A stretch of DNA of 64,000 nt from Methylomarinum sp. Ch1-1 (GTDB taxonomy: Bacteria > Pseudomonadota > Gammaproteobacteria > Methylococcales > Methylomonadaceae), in NCBI RefSeq assembly GCF_030717995.2, contig NZ_CP157743.1:868001-932000 (forward strand), read 5' to 3'. A program made the position numbers and the translations under genes. The notes under the pieces were generated by a model that made no database searches, was not told the DNA's origin, and was given only the letters and a program-made list of their open reading frames with translations. Of the stretch, positions 56,114 to 64,000 are shown piece by piece. Within the stretch, counting starts at the first letter, position 1, and every line of letters starts with the position of its first letter.

Positions 56114-57271
56114 ATGCTCTGCCTGCTGATCATGCTGATTAACGGCTGCGCCCAGCAAAAGCCGCTGAATGCCCGCTATCCGCTATGGGGCCGCCCAATC
56201 AATCTGCCCGCGACCGACGGCCAAACCCGGCATTTGCAAATATTGGAGCCTAAGGACAGCGAGGCCTGCATCCTGATCGTGCACGGCATGAACGAATACA
56301 TCGGACGTTACGGCGAAATCGCCGCTTATTTCGCCGACCGTTATACCGTCGCCGGCCTGGACCTGAGCGCGCACGGCCTCAGCAATCCCGTCATTGCCCG
56401 CGCCGATGAAAACATCAAGGCCGGCAATGGCAAGCAGGATATCAGCGAGGCGTTTCTGGAACAGTCCCGCATCCGCGATCTGCAGCCGATGCGGCAAGAC
56501 TTTGAACGAGCCCTGAGCTATCTGCAGCATCATTGTCACCGACGATCAGCCGATCAAGCGATGCCGGTTTTCATCCTGTCGCACAGCCTGGGCTCACTGG
56601 TCGCCGCCTCCTGGCTGTTGCAAACCGAGGACAGCGAACTGAAACACAGCATCGCCGGCATGATCTTCAGCGGCCCGGCCTTCTCGGTCACCGAGGTTCC
56701 CGGCTGGCGCGGTTGGCTGCAGACCCCGTTGGTTCGTTTCACCTACCATACGCACGAACACTTCCTCAATCCGCACGATGAAGCCTTGCCGTTACTGTTG
56801 TTCAACCAGTTGTTGGCCCTCGTCACGGTGCCGATCCAGGACGGCCTGATCGAGTTGCTGTCATTGCCGGGCATGAGGCAACTGTTTTCACCGTCTACTC
56901 CAGACTGGGTCGTCGATTACCTGAGCGACTGGGAAGCGGAGCGCCGCCGTCATAACGCCGACCCCTTCATCATCCGCCGTTCCGTATTACGCTATGTGCT
57001 GGCGGTGGAAAAGGAAGTGATTCGATTCAGGCGGCGGATGGCGGAATTCAACACGCCCTATCTGCTCATATATTCCGAGCATGACCCGATCACCCCGGCC
57101 TGGGGCAATGAAGATTTCGTCGCTGCCAGCCGACAAAATCATCGCGATAATGACGTGATGATGCTGGCCGGCGCCCATCATCATGAACAGCTGTTTTCGG
57201 AACCGGCCTTACGCCGACAGGTGCTGGAAAAAATAGCTTCCTGGTTACTGCTGAGAACGGCCGAACATTGA
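56114..57271 (+). CDS. Alpha/beta-hydrolase lipoprotein (lysophospholipase-like)
   Basis: 385 residues. A short lipoprotein signal ends in LINGC (Cys12). The hydrolase core has VHGMNEYIGRY (oxyanion region), nucleophile Ser in LSHSLGSL, and the late SEHDP and GAHHHEQL supplying Asp and His. It resembles monoacylglycerol lipase or lysophospholipase L2. A stop lies eight codons before the ATG; a GGAGG site is 9 nt upstream, so the start is firm. Confidence 0.87.
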   Translation: MLCLLIMLINGCAQQKPLNARYPLWGRPINLPATDGQTRHLQILEPKDSEACILIVHGMNEYIGRYGEIAAYFADRYTVAGLDLSAHGLSNPVIARADENIKAGNGKQDISEAFLEQSRIRDLQPMRQDFERALSYLQHHCHRRSADQAMPVFILSHSLGSLVAASWLLQTEDSELKHSIAGMIFSGPAFSVTEVPGWRGWLQTPLVRFTYHTHEHFLNPHDEALPLLLFNQLLALVTVPIQDGLIELLSLPGMRQLFSPSTPDWVVDYLSDWEAERRRHNADPFIIRRSVLRYVLAVEKEVIRFRRRMAEFNTPYLLIYSEHDPITPAWGNEDFVAASRQNHRDNDVMMLAGAHHHEQLFSEPALRRQVLEKIASWLLLRTAEH

Positions 57272-57377
57272 TGTCGGCCTGTAGGCTAACTCCGCTTTAT
57301 TGAAATGACTCCGACGCTTGCTTGTACGATATAGAATACTGTACACTTTTCAAAATACAAGCAACTGTTTCCGTGTC

Positions 57378-57968
57378 ATGACTCAAAAATCCCCTTCCCA
57401 ACGCGGCGGCGCACGACCGGGCGCGGGCCGCAAAAAAGGCTCCTCGGCCTATGGCGAAAGCACCCGGGCGATACGCATCCCGGAGAGCATGATTCCGAAG
57501 GTGAAAACCCTGCTAGCGAGGCGCAAACAACATTTAGGCCAACTCAATGCGGCGACCTCATTACCGGCGGAGCCACTCAGCAGTGTCAGCATTCCGTTGT
57601 TTACCGGCAAGGTCGCAGCCGGTTTTCCGTCCCCGGCCGACGATTATGTCGAAAAAACCTTGGACTTGAATGAGCTGCTGATCCAAAAACCGGCCGCAAC
57701 CTTTTTCGTTCGCGCCGAGGGGGAGTCGATGCTGGGCGCCGGCATACACCCGAATGATATTCTGGTCGTCGATCGCTCCATCGAACCGGCGGTCGGCAAG
57801 ATCGTTATCTGTGCCTTGAATGGCGAGTTGACGGTCAAACGCCTAAAGAGCCTGGGCCGCAACATGGTGTTGGCCGCAGAGAATCCGGATTATGCCGATA
57901 TCGTCGTCGATGAAGAGGTCGATTTGGTAGTCTGGGGCGTCGTGACCAATGTGATTCACAAGCTCTGA
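57378..57968 (+). CDS. umuD: UmuD-type autoproteolytic SOS mutagenesis protein
   Basis: 196 residues. A basic N-terminal segment (GGARPGAGRKKGS) is followed by the S24 peptidase domain: Ser in AEGESMLGAGI and Lys in NGELTVKRL form the dyad. RecA-stimulated self-cleavage yields the active subunit. A single CTGT half-site (tactgtacac) lies upstream near 57338, but no complete LexA box is seen. The stop overlaps umuC by one base. Confidence 0.92.
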   Translation: MTQKSPSQRGGARPGAGRKKGSSAYGESTRAIRIPESMIPKVKTLLARRKQHLGQLNAATSLPAEPLSSVSIPLFTGKVAAGFPSPADDYVEKTLDLNELLIQKPAATFFVRAEGESMLGAGIHPNDILVVDRSIEPAVGKIVICALNGELTVKRLKSLGRNMVLAAENPDYADIVVDEEVDLVVWGVVTNVIHKL

Positions 57969-59263
57969 TGACGCCGCCGATCCGCCTCGCCCTGGTTGAC
58001 TGCAATAACTTCTATGTCAGTTGCGAACGGCTGTTCCGTCCCGACCTGAGGGACAAGCCGGTCGCCGTGCTCAGCAATAACGACGGCTGCATCGTGGCTC
58101 GCAGCCAAGAAGTCAAGGCGCTGGGCATCAAGATGGGGGCGCCCGTTCATCAGGTGCGGCCATTGATCAGGCGGCACCGCATCGAGCTGTTTTCGTCCAA
58201 TTACGCGTTGTATGCCGATCTTTCGAACAGGGTCATGCAATGCCTGGAGTCGTTCACGCCGCGGATTGAAGTCTATTCCATCGACGAGTCTTTTCTTGAC
58301 CTGAGCGGCATCGGGGATCGCGACATAGAGGCCTACGGACGAGGGATCAAGCAAACGGTTTACCGGGTCACCGGCATCCCGGTTTGTGTCGGTATAGGTC
58401 CGACCAAGACGCTGGCCAAGCTGGCCAACTATGCGGCCAAGAAATGGCGCAAAACCGGCGGCGCGCTCGATTTATCCTGTCCCGTCAGGCGCGAGAAACT
58501 GATGCGCCTAGTGCCGGTCAACGAAGTGTGGGGCATCGGGCCCAGCACGGCGCAACGGCTACGGCAAATGGGCATCGAATCGGTATATGACTTGGCGCAG
58601 CAGCCTGTCGAAAGCCTGCACGGTCAGTTTAACATCGTGCTGGCGAGAACGGTGATGGAACTGAATGGCCAGGCCTGTTTGACGCTGGATGAAATCGCGC
58701 CGGACAAACAGCAAATCGTTTGTTCACGCAGCTTTAAACGCCGGCTGACGGACTATCACGAGCTGGCCGAGGCGCTGAGTCATTTTTGCAGCCGAGCCGC
58801 GGAAAAGTTGCGCCGGCAAGGCTCGGTCGCCGGCTCCATCACCGTCTTCCTCCGCACCAACCCGTTCAACCCCGAAGAACCGCAATATCAGCGCTCACTC
58901 TATGCGATGCTGGGGCAGAGCACCCAGGATACGCGCAAGATTATCGAGACGGCCAAACGTCTGTTGAAAGAAGGTTACAGGCCCGGCTACCGTTATCAAA
59001 AATGCGGGGTGCAGCTGGGCCACATCAAAGCGGAGACGCCCCTTCGGCAGCTGGATTTGTTTGCAATGAGCGACCCGGAGCAAGATGAATACGGCAAAAG
59101 CCGCATGTTAATGGCGGCGATGGACCAGATCAACAAGCGTTTTCACCAGGGCATTGCCGTCAGCACGGCCGGCCTCGATCAGCACTGGCAAACTCGGGTC
59201 GAACGACGCTCCTGCCGTTATACGACAAACTGGGACGAGCTGGCCGTGGCGCAATGCCGATGA
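57968..59263 (+). CDS. umuC: Y-family translesion DNA polymerase V subunit UmuC
   Basis: 431 residues. Catalytic motifs LVDCNNFYVSCERLF and YSIDESFLDLSG hold the metal-binding acids. VCVGIGPTKTLAKLANYAAKKW, the helix-hairpin-helix region, and the C-terminal little finger with a DUF4113-like tail (LMAAMDQINKRF) complete the family length. Translationally coupled to umuD. Confidence 0.95.
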   Translation: MTPPIRLALVDCNNFYVSCERLFRPDLRDKPVAVLSNNDGCIVARSQEVKALGIKMGAPVHQVRPLIRRHRIELFSSNYALYADLSNRVMQCLESFTPRIEVYSIDESFLDLSGIGDRDIEAYGRGIKQTVYRVTGIPVCVGIGPTKTLAKLANYAAKKWRKTGGALDLSCPVRREKLMRLVPVNEVWGIGPSTAQRLRQMGIESVYDLAQQPVESLHGQFNIVLARTVMELNGQACLTLDEIAPDKQQIVCSRSFKRRLTDYHELAEALSHFCSRAAEKLRRQGSVAGSITVFLRTNPFNPEEPQYQRSLYAMLGQSTQDTRKIIETAKRLLKEGYRPGYRYQKCGVQLGHIKAETPLRQLDLFAMSDPEQDEYGKSRMLMAAMDQINKRFHQGIAVSTAGLDQHWQTRVERRSCRYTTNWDELAVAQCR

Positions 59264-59326
59264 CGGCATGCGAGCTATCCGGTAAAAAGCAGAGCAAGGT
59301 TTCAGGTTATCGACCTATAATGACGT

Positions 59327-60691
59327 ATGGCAAAATATTCCGTCGCCTTATTCATCTTTCGCCGAGATTTGCGTCTTGTCGACAATAGCGCCCTCAATCA
59401 GGCCTTGAAGCAGGCGCGCATCGTGATTCCTTGTTTTATTTTCGATCCGGCGCAAATCGAAAGTCATCCCTACCAAAGCGCTCCCGGCCTGCAATTCATG
59501 TTGCAGAGTCTTGAAGACCTGCAGCGTCAATTCGCTCACATCGGCGCCCGGTTAAATCTATGTTACGGTTCGCCCGAAAAGGTCATCGGTCAGCTGTGCG
59601 CGTTGGAAAAGCTGGAAGCGGTATTCGTCAATCGCGATTACACGCCTTTCAGCATCGACCGGGACAAGCGTATGCAGCAGCGCTGCCGCGAATTGAACGT
59701 CGACTTTCATAGCTTCAACGACGCCTTGCTGACCGAACCGGAACAAATCGGCAAGTCCGGCGGCGGTCCCTATCAGGTTTTCACGCCGTTTTACAATACG
59801 GCGCGGCACGCCCCGGTTCCGCTCCCGCAAGCGCTGACCGCGACAAATTTCCATCCCGGCCTCGGCGAGGCCCGGCAATATGATCCCAAGCCGTTGCGGG
59901 ACCGGCGCTTAAACGCCGCGATCCAGCCGGGCGGACGCGATGCCGCCTTGAATATCCTCGATCGGCTGGCGCGTTTTAGCGACTACCCGCAACAACGGGA
60001 TATTCCCGCGTTGGCCGGGACCAGCCGTCTCTCCGCTCATTTAAAATTCGGCGACTGTTCGGTGCGGGAAGTTTTGCACGCCGTGCAAACGCAGCTGGGT
60101 CCCGAACATGCCCTGATCAGGCAATTGTATTGGCGCGACTTTTTTACCCATATCGGCTTCCATTTTCCGCGGGTATTCGGCCATGCCTTCCGGCAAAAAT
60201 ACGACGCCATCGTCTGGCCCAATAAACACGAAGACTTCCAGGCCTGGTGCGAAGGGCGCACGGGTTTCCCGATCGTCGACGCCGGCATGCGCGAATTGAA
60301 GCAGACCGGCTATATGCACAACAGGGTAAGGATGATCACTGCCTCCTTTTTGGTCAAGGATTTACATATCGATTGGCGTTGGGGGGAGCGCCACTTCGCC
60401 CGGCATCTGGTCGATTACGACCCTTGCGTCAACAACGGCAATTGGCAATGGGCCGCCTCTACCGGCTGCGATGCGCAACCTTATTTCAGGATCTTCAACC
60501 CCTGGCGGCAGCAACAGAAATTCGATCCGCAATGTCGGTATATCTACCGTTGGCTGCCGGAACTGGAAAAAATCCCGGTCGAAATCATCCAGCGCTGGGA
60601 CAAAAAACACGGCGATGGCGCTTATCCGAAACCTATCATCGACCATAAAATCGCAAGCGCCTACAGCAAGGAATTGTTTAAAAACTGCTGA
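59327..60691 (+). CDS. phrB: Deoxyribodipyrimidine photolyase
   Basis: 454 residues. Light-driven repair of cyclobutane pyrimidine dimers. The N-terminal antenna domain starts VALFIFRRDLRLVDNSAL. The C-terminal FAD domain has LYWRDFFTHI, GRTGFPIVDAGMREL and NNGNWQWAASTG, all strongly conserved in class I photolyases. Placed after umuDC, it adds a second DNA-damage function. Confidence 0.95.
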   Translation: MAKYSVALFIFRRDLRLVDNSALNQALKQARIVIPCFIFDPAQIESHPYQSAPGLQFMLQSLEDLQRQFAHIGARLNLCYGSPEKVIGQLCALEKLEAVFVNRDYTPFSIDRDKRMQQRCRELNVDFHSFNDALLTEPEQIGKSGGGPYQVFTPFYNTARHAPVPLPQALTATNFHPGLGEARQYDPKPLRDRRLNAAIQPGGRDAALNILDRLARFSDYPQQRDIPALAGTSRLSAHLKFGDCSVREVLHAVQTQLGPEHALIRQLYWRDFFTHIGFHFPRVFGHAFRQKYDAIVWPNKHEDFQAWCEGRTGFPIVDAGMRELKQTGYMHNRVRMITASFLVKDLHIDWRWGERHFARHLVDYDPCVNNGNWQWAASTGCDAQPYFRIFNPWRQQQKFDPQCRYIYRWLPELEKIPVEIIQRWDKKHGDGAYPKPIIDHKIASAYSKELFKNC

Positions 60692-60768
60692 GATTTTGCT
60701 TTTATCGTTTCGGTTGATACATTCATTAACTGAAGCATCCCTGTTTTCAGGAAGCGCTCAAAAAAATT

Positions 60769-60799
60769 GTAGGGTGCGTTGAACAACGTGTAGCGTACC
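60769..60799. repeat. GTAGGGT-type dispersed unit
   Basis: gtagggtgcgttgaacaacg and the following tagcgtacc resemble the repeats at 3273 and 19368. It lies in the 200-bp gap between photolyase and lipocalin, which shows nothing else. Confidence 0.45.
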
Positions 60800-60895
60800 G
60801 GGATACGAATAATCTAACGTCAGCGCATCATTTTTCCTTAGCATCATATGGCAGGGCATGCCGGCTTCTAGGGATATTTTTTAAAAGATCTGATT

Positions 60896-61429
60896 ATGAA
60901 AATGAAACCGCTATTATTGATTCTGCTGTTGGCCTTGACCGGCTGCACAGGCATCCCCGAAGGCATCGAGCCGGTAAAGCAATTTGACGTGCAACGCTAT
61001 CTAGGCAAATGGTACGAAATCGCCCGCCTGGACCATCGTTTCGAACGGGGACTGACCGCAATCACCGCCGAATACAGCCTGCGGGAAGACGGCGGCATCA
61101 GGGTCGTCAACAGCGGTTATAACGTCGATGACGGTCAGCTCGAACAAGCCGAAGGTCGGGCCTATTTCATCGGCGCAAACGACGTCGGCAGCCTGAAGGT
61201 CTCTTTTTTCGGTCCGTTTTACGGCGGCTATCATATTATCGAGCTGGACAAAGAGGCGTATCGATATGCGATGATCACCGGTCCCGATCGCGATTATCTG
61301 TGGATACTCGCCCGCACACCGGATCTTGCCCCGGCCGTACTGAATGATCTAATCGCCCGCGCCAAAACGCTGGGATTCGCGGTCGATCAACTGATCTTTA
61401 CCGAACACGATCAATCCCGAACTCCTTGA
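60896..61429 (+). CDS. blc: Bacterial lipocalin lipoprotein
   Basis: 177 residues. Lipoprotein signal with Cys17 in LALTGC, then the lipocalin signature YLGKWYEIARLDHRFERGL and the later YRYAMITGPDRDYLWILAR. It is an outer-membrane lipoprotein thought to bind lysophospholipids or fatty acids under envelope stress. ATG 60896 or two codons on. The next gene starts 6 nt later. Confidence 0.93.
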   Translation: MKMKPLLLILLLALTGCTGIPEGIEPVKQFDVQRYLGKWYEIARLDHRFERGLTAITAEYSLREDGGIRVVNSGYNVDDGQLEQAEGRAYFIGANDVGSLKVSFFGPFYGGYHIIELDKEAYRYAMITGPDRDYLWILARTPDLAPAVLNDLIARAKTLGFAVDQLIFTEHDQSRTP

Positions 61430-61435
61430 GCCGGC

Positions 61436-61891
61436 ATGAAAATCCATCAATTGTACCGACGCCAGGCGCTGAATCTATCGCGCCAGGAAGCCTGGGATTT
61501 TTTCACCTCCCCGCACCATCTGAATACCATCACCCCCGATTTTTTTACCATCACGCCAACTTCGGCGGTGCCCGAATGCATCTACGGTGGGTTGATGATC
61601 AGCTATAAGATGAAAGCGGTCTTCGGCATGCCGATGGCCTGGCTATCGGAAATCAGCCATTGCGAGACGCCCCATTATTTTGTCTATCAACAACGCATAG
61701 GGCCTTTCCGCTTCTGGAGCCACGAAGTCCGTTTAACGGAACAAGATCAAGGCATTATAGTGGAGGACATCGTCTTTTATGCGATGCCGCTGGGACTCAT
61801 CGGTGATTTCTTCCATAAGTTGCTGATTGCCGACAAATTGAACAAGATCTTTGCAACCCGGCACGATTACTTGGCCAATCGCTGGGGCTAA
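61436..61891 (+). CDS. SRPBCC-family protein
   Basis: 151 residues of the START/Bet v1-like fold: AWDFFTSPHHLNTITPDFF at the start, and WSHEVRLTEQDQGIIVEDIVFYAMPLG, split across two strands, near the end. It is often found beside photolyase and lipocalin genes. The ligand is unknown. The 336-bp gap that follows shows no gene I can support; a minus-strand open frame (61979-62220 and beyond) is unrecognised. Confidence 0.87.
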   Translation: MKIHQLYRRQALNLSRQEAWDFFTSPHHLNTITPDFFTITPTSAVPECIYGGLMISYKMKAVFGMPMAWLSEISHCETPHYFVYQQRIGPFRFWSHEVRLTEQDQGIIVEDIVFYAMPLGLIGDFFHKLLIADKLNKIFATRHDYLANRWG

Positions 61892-62227
61892 GTTGATCTA
61901 CAGATGTATTGATGTCAATTGAAATATTGTCAATGAACTAAAAAGATCAATCGAGTTTTTAATGCTCTATTAATATTGCTATTGTGCACTATTCAGAGAA
62001 CGAACGCTAAACGCATCATTTTCGCTCAAAAATCCCCCGATGGTTGAGTCTACATCCTCAGATACCGAGGATACGGTCAAAAGGACTTGCCAAACAAACC
62101 CGCTTGGAGTAGCGTTGATCAATGGATAGGTTCTAAAGTGGCGTTGAAATCCCAATTTATCGCAAGATAATTTCACTTCTTCAGATAATCCAAGCCAAAA
62201 AGGATCGTATCTAAAAAGGGGGAAGAG

Positions 62228-62878
62228 ATGAGTAAAGATTATTTTTTCAGCGAAGATAATCAACAGACCGGCCCGTTGGACCTGGAAGCGATCAAAAAGA
62301 AGATCACGGAAGGCGTGATCACTTCTCAGACGCTCGTGTGGTGCGAAGGCATGGATAATTGGAAGCCTGCTGATCAAATCCAGGAATTATCGTCATTCTT
62401 TAAGAGCCGCGTCCAGCCCCCTCCCTTACCCCGAAATCAGGCGACGCCCCCACCGTTGCCCGACGCCGATGTCCCCGCAGGCTTGAGCTCTTTTGAAGAA
62501 AAAGCCTATCGTTTTGCGAAAGCGATGTACCCTCCTTGGAAAGGAAAACAGTTTCCGATCGGAGCCTATGTACGGAAAAACCCGAAGAACGCTGTTTATG
62601 TTGTGGCGGGGACGTTCGCCGCCATGATCGCTGTCCTAATCATGTTCGTTTATTCTTTATCTGCCGACAAGGAGCAAGGCCAGCCGCAGTACGCCCAGGG
62701 CCAACAGGAAATGCCGATGGGCCAAACGCCTCCTCCGGGCTGGCAGGCACAACACCGCGCCATAATGGATGCGCAACGGGAAATCGGACAGATGAGTCAC
62801 GACGCGTACATTTACAAGCGTGACCGGGAGGATAAAATGGATGACTTTCGCCGGAAGATGGAGACAAACGACGAATAA
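62228..62878 (+). CDS. GYF_2-domain membrane protein
   Basis: 216 residues. An N-terminal GYF_2 domain (DYFFSEDNQQTGPLDLEAI, W in GMDNWKPADQI), a Pro-rich linker, one membrane helix at about 124-144, and a Gln/Met-rich charged tail. GYF_2 proteins are probably membrane-anchored adaptors binding proline-rich partners. A GGGGAAGAG site precedes the start. Confidence 0.8.
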   Translation: MSKDYFFSEDNQQTGPLDLEAIKKKITEGVITSQTLVWCEGMDNWKPADQIQELSSFFKSRVQPPPLPRNQATPPPLPDADVPAGLSSFEEKAYRFAKAMYPPWKGKQFPIGAYVRKNPKNAVYVVAGTFAAMIAVLIMFVYSLSADKEQGQPQYAQGQQEMPMGQTPPPGWQAQHRAIMDAQREIGQMSHDAYIYKRDREDKMDDFRRKMETNDE

Positions 62879-63288
62879 TCCAAGGGCGCTCTATGCTTAC
62901 GCTAAGCTTCTTTTTTCTTATTGCGCATCCGGGTAAGATCGCTTTCTTTACTGAACTTTTGCGCCTCCAATGCGCCGCCGTAAATTTTTCGGGATGAAAA
63001 GTCCTGACACAGGGGGCGTGGCTAACCGTTCACAGCCCTAACCAGACAATGCCGGCAAGCGGTAAGAGCAGAGGGAGACTTCAATTGATTTGCCCGCCAT
63101 GCTTTGTTTTGCATACAGATGTTTCGTAACAAGTCATAGCCACTGATTGCCTCCGGCTTTAAAGTAAAGTCGGTCGGAGCGGGCACAATAGACCAGATAT
63201 CTCAGAGAATTGGCGTCAAACTGCCGACACTGTAGTCGGTAGTAAGTCGCCTAAACGCTTTCGGCACCAATCTACAGGAGGTATTGCG

Positions 63289-63474
63289 ATGTTACGCTGG
63301 GCATTTATTTTCCTCATTGCCGCCATCTTCGGTTTTGGCGATGTCGCCGCAGTCGCCACCGAGGCGGCGCGCATTTTGTTCTTTGTGTTTCTGGCGCTGT
63401 TCATCATGACGCCGGTTTTCGTTCGCCGTCACCCGTCTCTGGAGCAAACACTATGGATATTTGGGAATTTCTGA
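63289..63474 (+). CDS. DUF1328-family small membrane protein
   Basis: 61 residues with two hydrophobic helices (MLRWAFIFLIAAIFGF and ILFFVFLALFIM), typical of the YtjA/DUF1328 family. A strong AGGAGG site lies upstream. It overlaps the next gene by 22 nt. The 410-bp gap before it has no recognised feature. Confidence 0.85.
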   Translation: MLRWAFIFLIAAIFGFGDVAAVATEAARILFFVFLALFIMTPVFVRRHPSLEQTLWIFGNF

Positions 63475-63734
63475 CGTTATTAGTTGTTGCCGGCATCTGC
63501 GGCGGATTGGGACAAGCCATTGCTGGTTACTCACGCGTCGGTTGTCTTGGTTCTATCGTACTGGGGTTCATTGGCGCACTTTTGGGCGCGTGGCTTGCAC
63601 GAGCGATGGAATTGCCTGAGCTTTTTGTTATTCGCATCGGTGATGAGGCCGCCTTTCCGATAATATGGTCAATTATCGGGGCGGCTCTTTTTGTGGCTTT
63701 ATTGGGACTTTTGAGTCGCAGGAACTCAGCATAG
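63453..63734 (+). CDS. GlsB/YeaQ/YmgE-family membrane protein
   Basis: 93 residues, three hydrophobic helices, Gly-rich (GICGGLGQAIAGYSRVGCLGSIVLG), matching the transglycosylase-associated small membrane proteins linked to stress. It starts inside the DUF1328 gene, so the two are coupled. Confidence 0.85.
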   Translation: MDIWEFLTLLVVAGICGGLGQAIAGYSRVGCLGSIVLGFIGALLGAWLARAMELPELFVIRIGDEAAFPIIWSIIGAALFVALLGLLSRRNSA

Positions 63735-63773
63735 TTTGGGGATCAGTCCGAGATATGAAAACAGAGGTGACGC

Positions 63774-64000
63774 ATGAAAAAGAGTACCGAAGTTTGCAGT
63801 CATTTTTTAGTCCACCTGGCGAACGGCTTGCAGCGCTATCCGAAGACGCTGATCCTGTTGACCTGTCTGCTCTGTGGCTGGAGCCTGTTTTATGCGGCCG
63901 GGCATCTCGGCATCGATACAGACACGACCAAAATATTGTCCGAAAAACTGTCTTTTCAGCAGGATCGAAAACGCTTCATTGAAGCCTTTCCTCAGGAAGA
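63774..64000 (+). CDS. HpnN-like RND/MMPL transporter, N-terminal fragment
   Basis: 75 codons to the window edge from ATG 63774, with an AGAGGTGA site. A cytoplasmic start, a first membrane helix (TLILLTCLLCGWSLFYAA), then GHLGIDTDTTKILSEKLSFQQDRKRF in the periplasm, closely like hopanoid-biosynthesis RND transporters. The rest is outside the window, so the assignment is tentative. Confidence 0.7.
   Translation, partial: MKKSTEVCSHFLVHLANGLQRYPKTLILLTCLLCGWSLFYAAGHLGIDTDTTKILSEKLSFQQDRKRFIEAFPQE

Noticed and set aside
61979-62377. 132-codon open frame on the minus strand
   Set aside because: Half of it is antisense to the GYF_2 gene, and the remainder has no recognised family, though a gene remnant cannot be excluded.

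Overview
The window looks like chromosomal DNA of a gammaproteobacterium. My best guess is a methanotroph-like member of the Methylococcales. This is inferred from the NAD-dependent formate dehydrogenase operon (fdsGBA-fdhD-fdsD), a hopanoid-type RND transporter start at the right edge, the type II secretion gspA/gspB pair, the yicC/gmk/rph/rdgB block and a high load of dispersed palindromic repeats. No rRNA, tRNA or CRISPR array was seen.

Layout. 1-3.2 kb: end of speA, a beta-hydroxyacid dehydrogenase, ychJ, a palindromic repeat carrying a 73-bp MITE, and gmk. 3.2-19.8 kb: a foreign island separating gmk from yicC. It holds a MerR-methyltransferase fusion, a DUF4143 ATPase, AlpA and DUF927 genes typical of integrative elements, an XRE regulator, and a composite defence locus: hsdM-hsdS fusion, four-helix-bundle gene, DarT-like gene, darT, darG, hsdR and a YgjP-type metallopeptidase. 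19.8-24.1 kb: yicC, a Ser/Thr kinase, rph, rdgB and a phosphotransferase. 24.3-34.2 kb: a signalling locus with a giant pseudokinase/ATPase/histidine kinase, two response regulators (one PAS-GGDEF-EAL) and a divergent GAF-GGDEF-EAL protein. 34.4-43 kb: the AmmeMemoRadiSam trio, small membrane proteins, gspB/gspA, a CDF-type transporter and a CoA-disulfide-reductase-like enzyme with rhodanese domain. 43-47.6 kb: a di-heme peroxidase gene destroyed by a palindromic repeat, an IS630-family element and a group II intron. 47.6-55.2 kb: an HMA-TauE/SafE copper-type membrane protein and the formate dehydrogenase operon. 55.3-64 kb: DUF434 protein, lipoprotein hydrolase, umuDC, photolyase, lipocalin, SRPBCC, GYF_2 protein, two small membrane proteins and the 5' end of an HpnN-like RND transporter.

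The most interesting material is of two kinds. First, the defence locus is a mosaic. The DarT-like/DarT/DarG module lies exactly between a 16-codon relic of an hsdS 3' end and a 31-codon relic of an hsdR 5' end, both divergent in DNA from the intact R-M genes beside them. The HsdM-HsdS fusion is joined through an in-frame copy of a short repeat. Second, four copies of a palindromic element share a conserved linker but have different, fully compensated outer and inner stems. In two of the four, an IS630-family element or its MITE has inserted at the same linker position.

Candidate frameshifts were seen only in accessory genes, each at a homopolymer run (A6, C6, G5, A4); the core genes read through cleanly.
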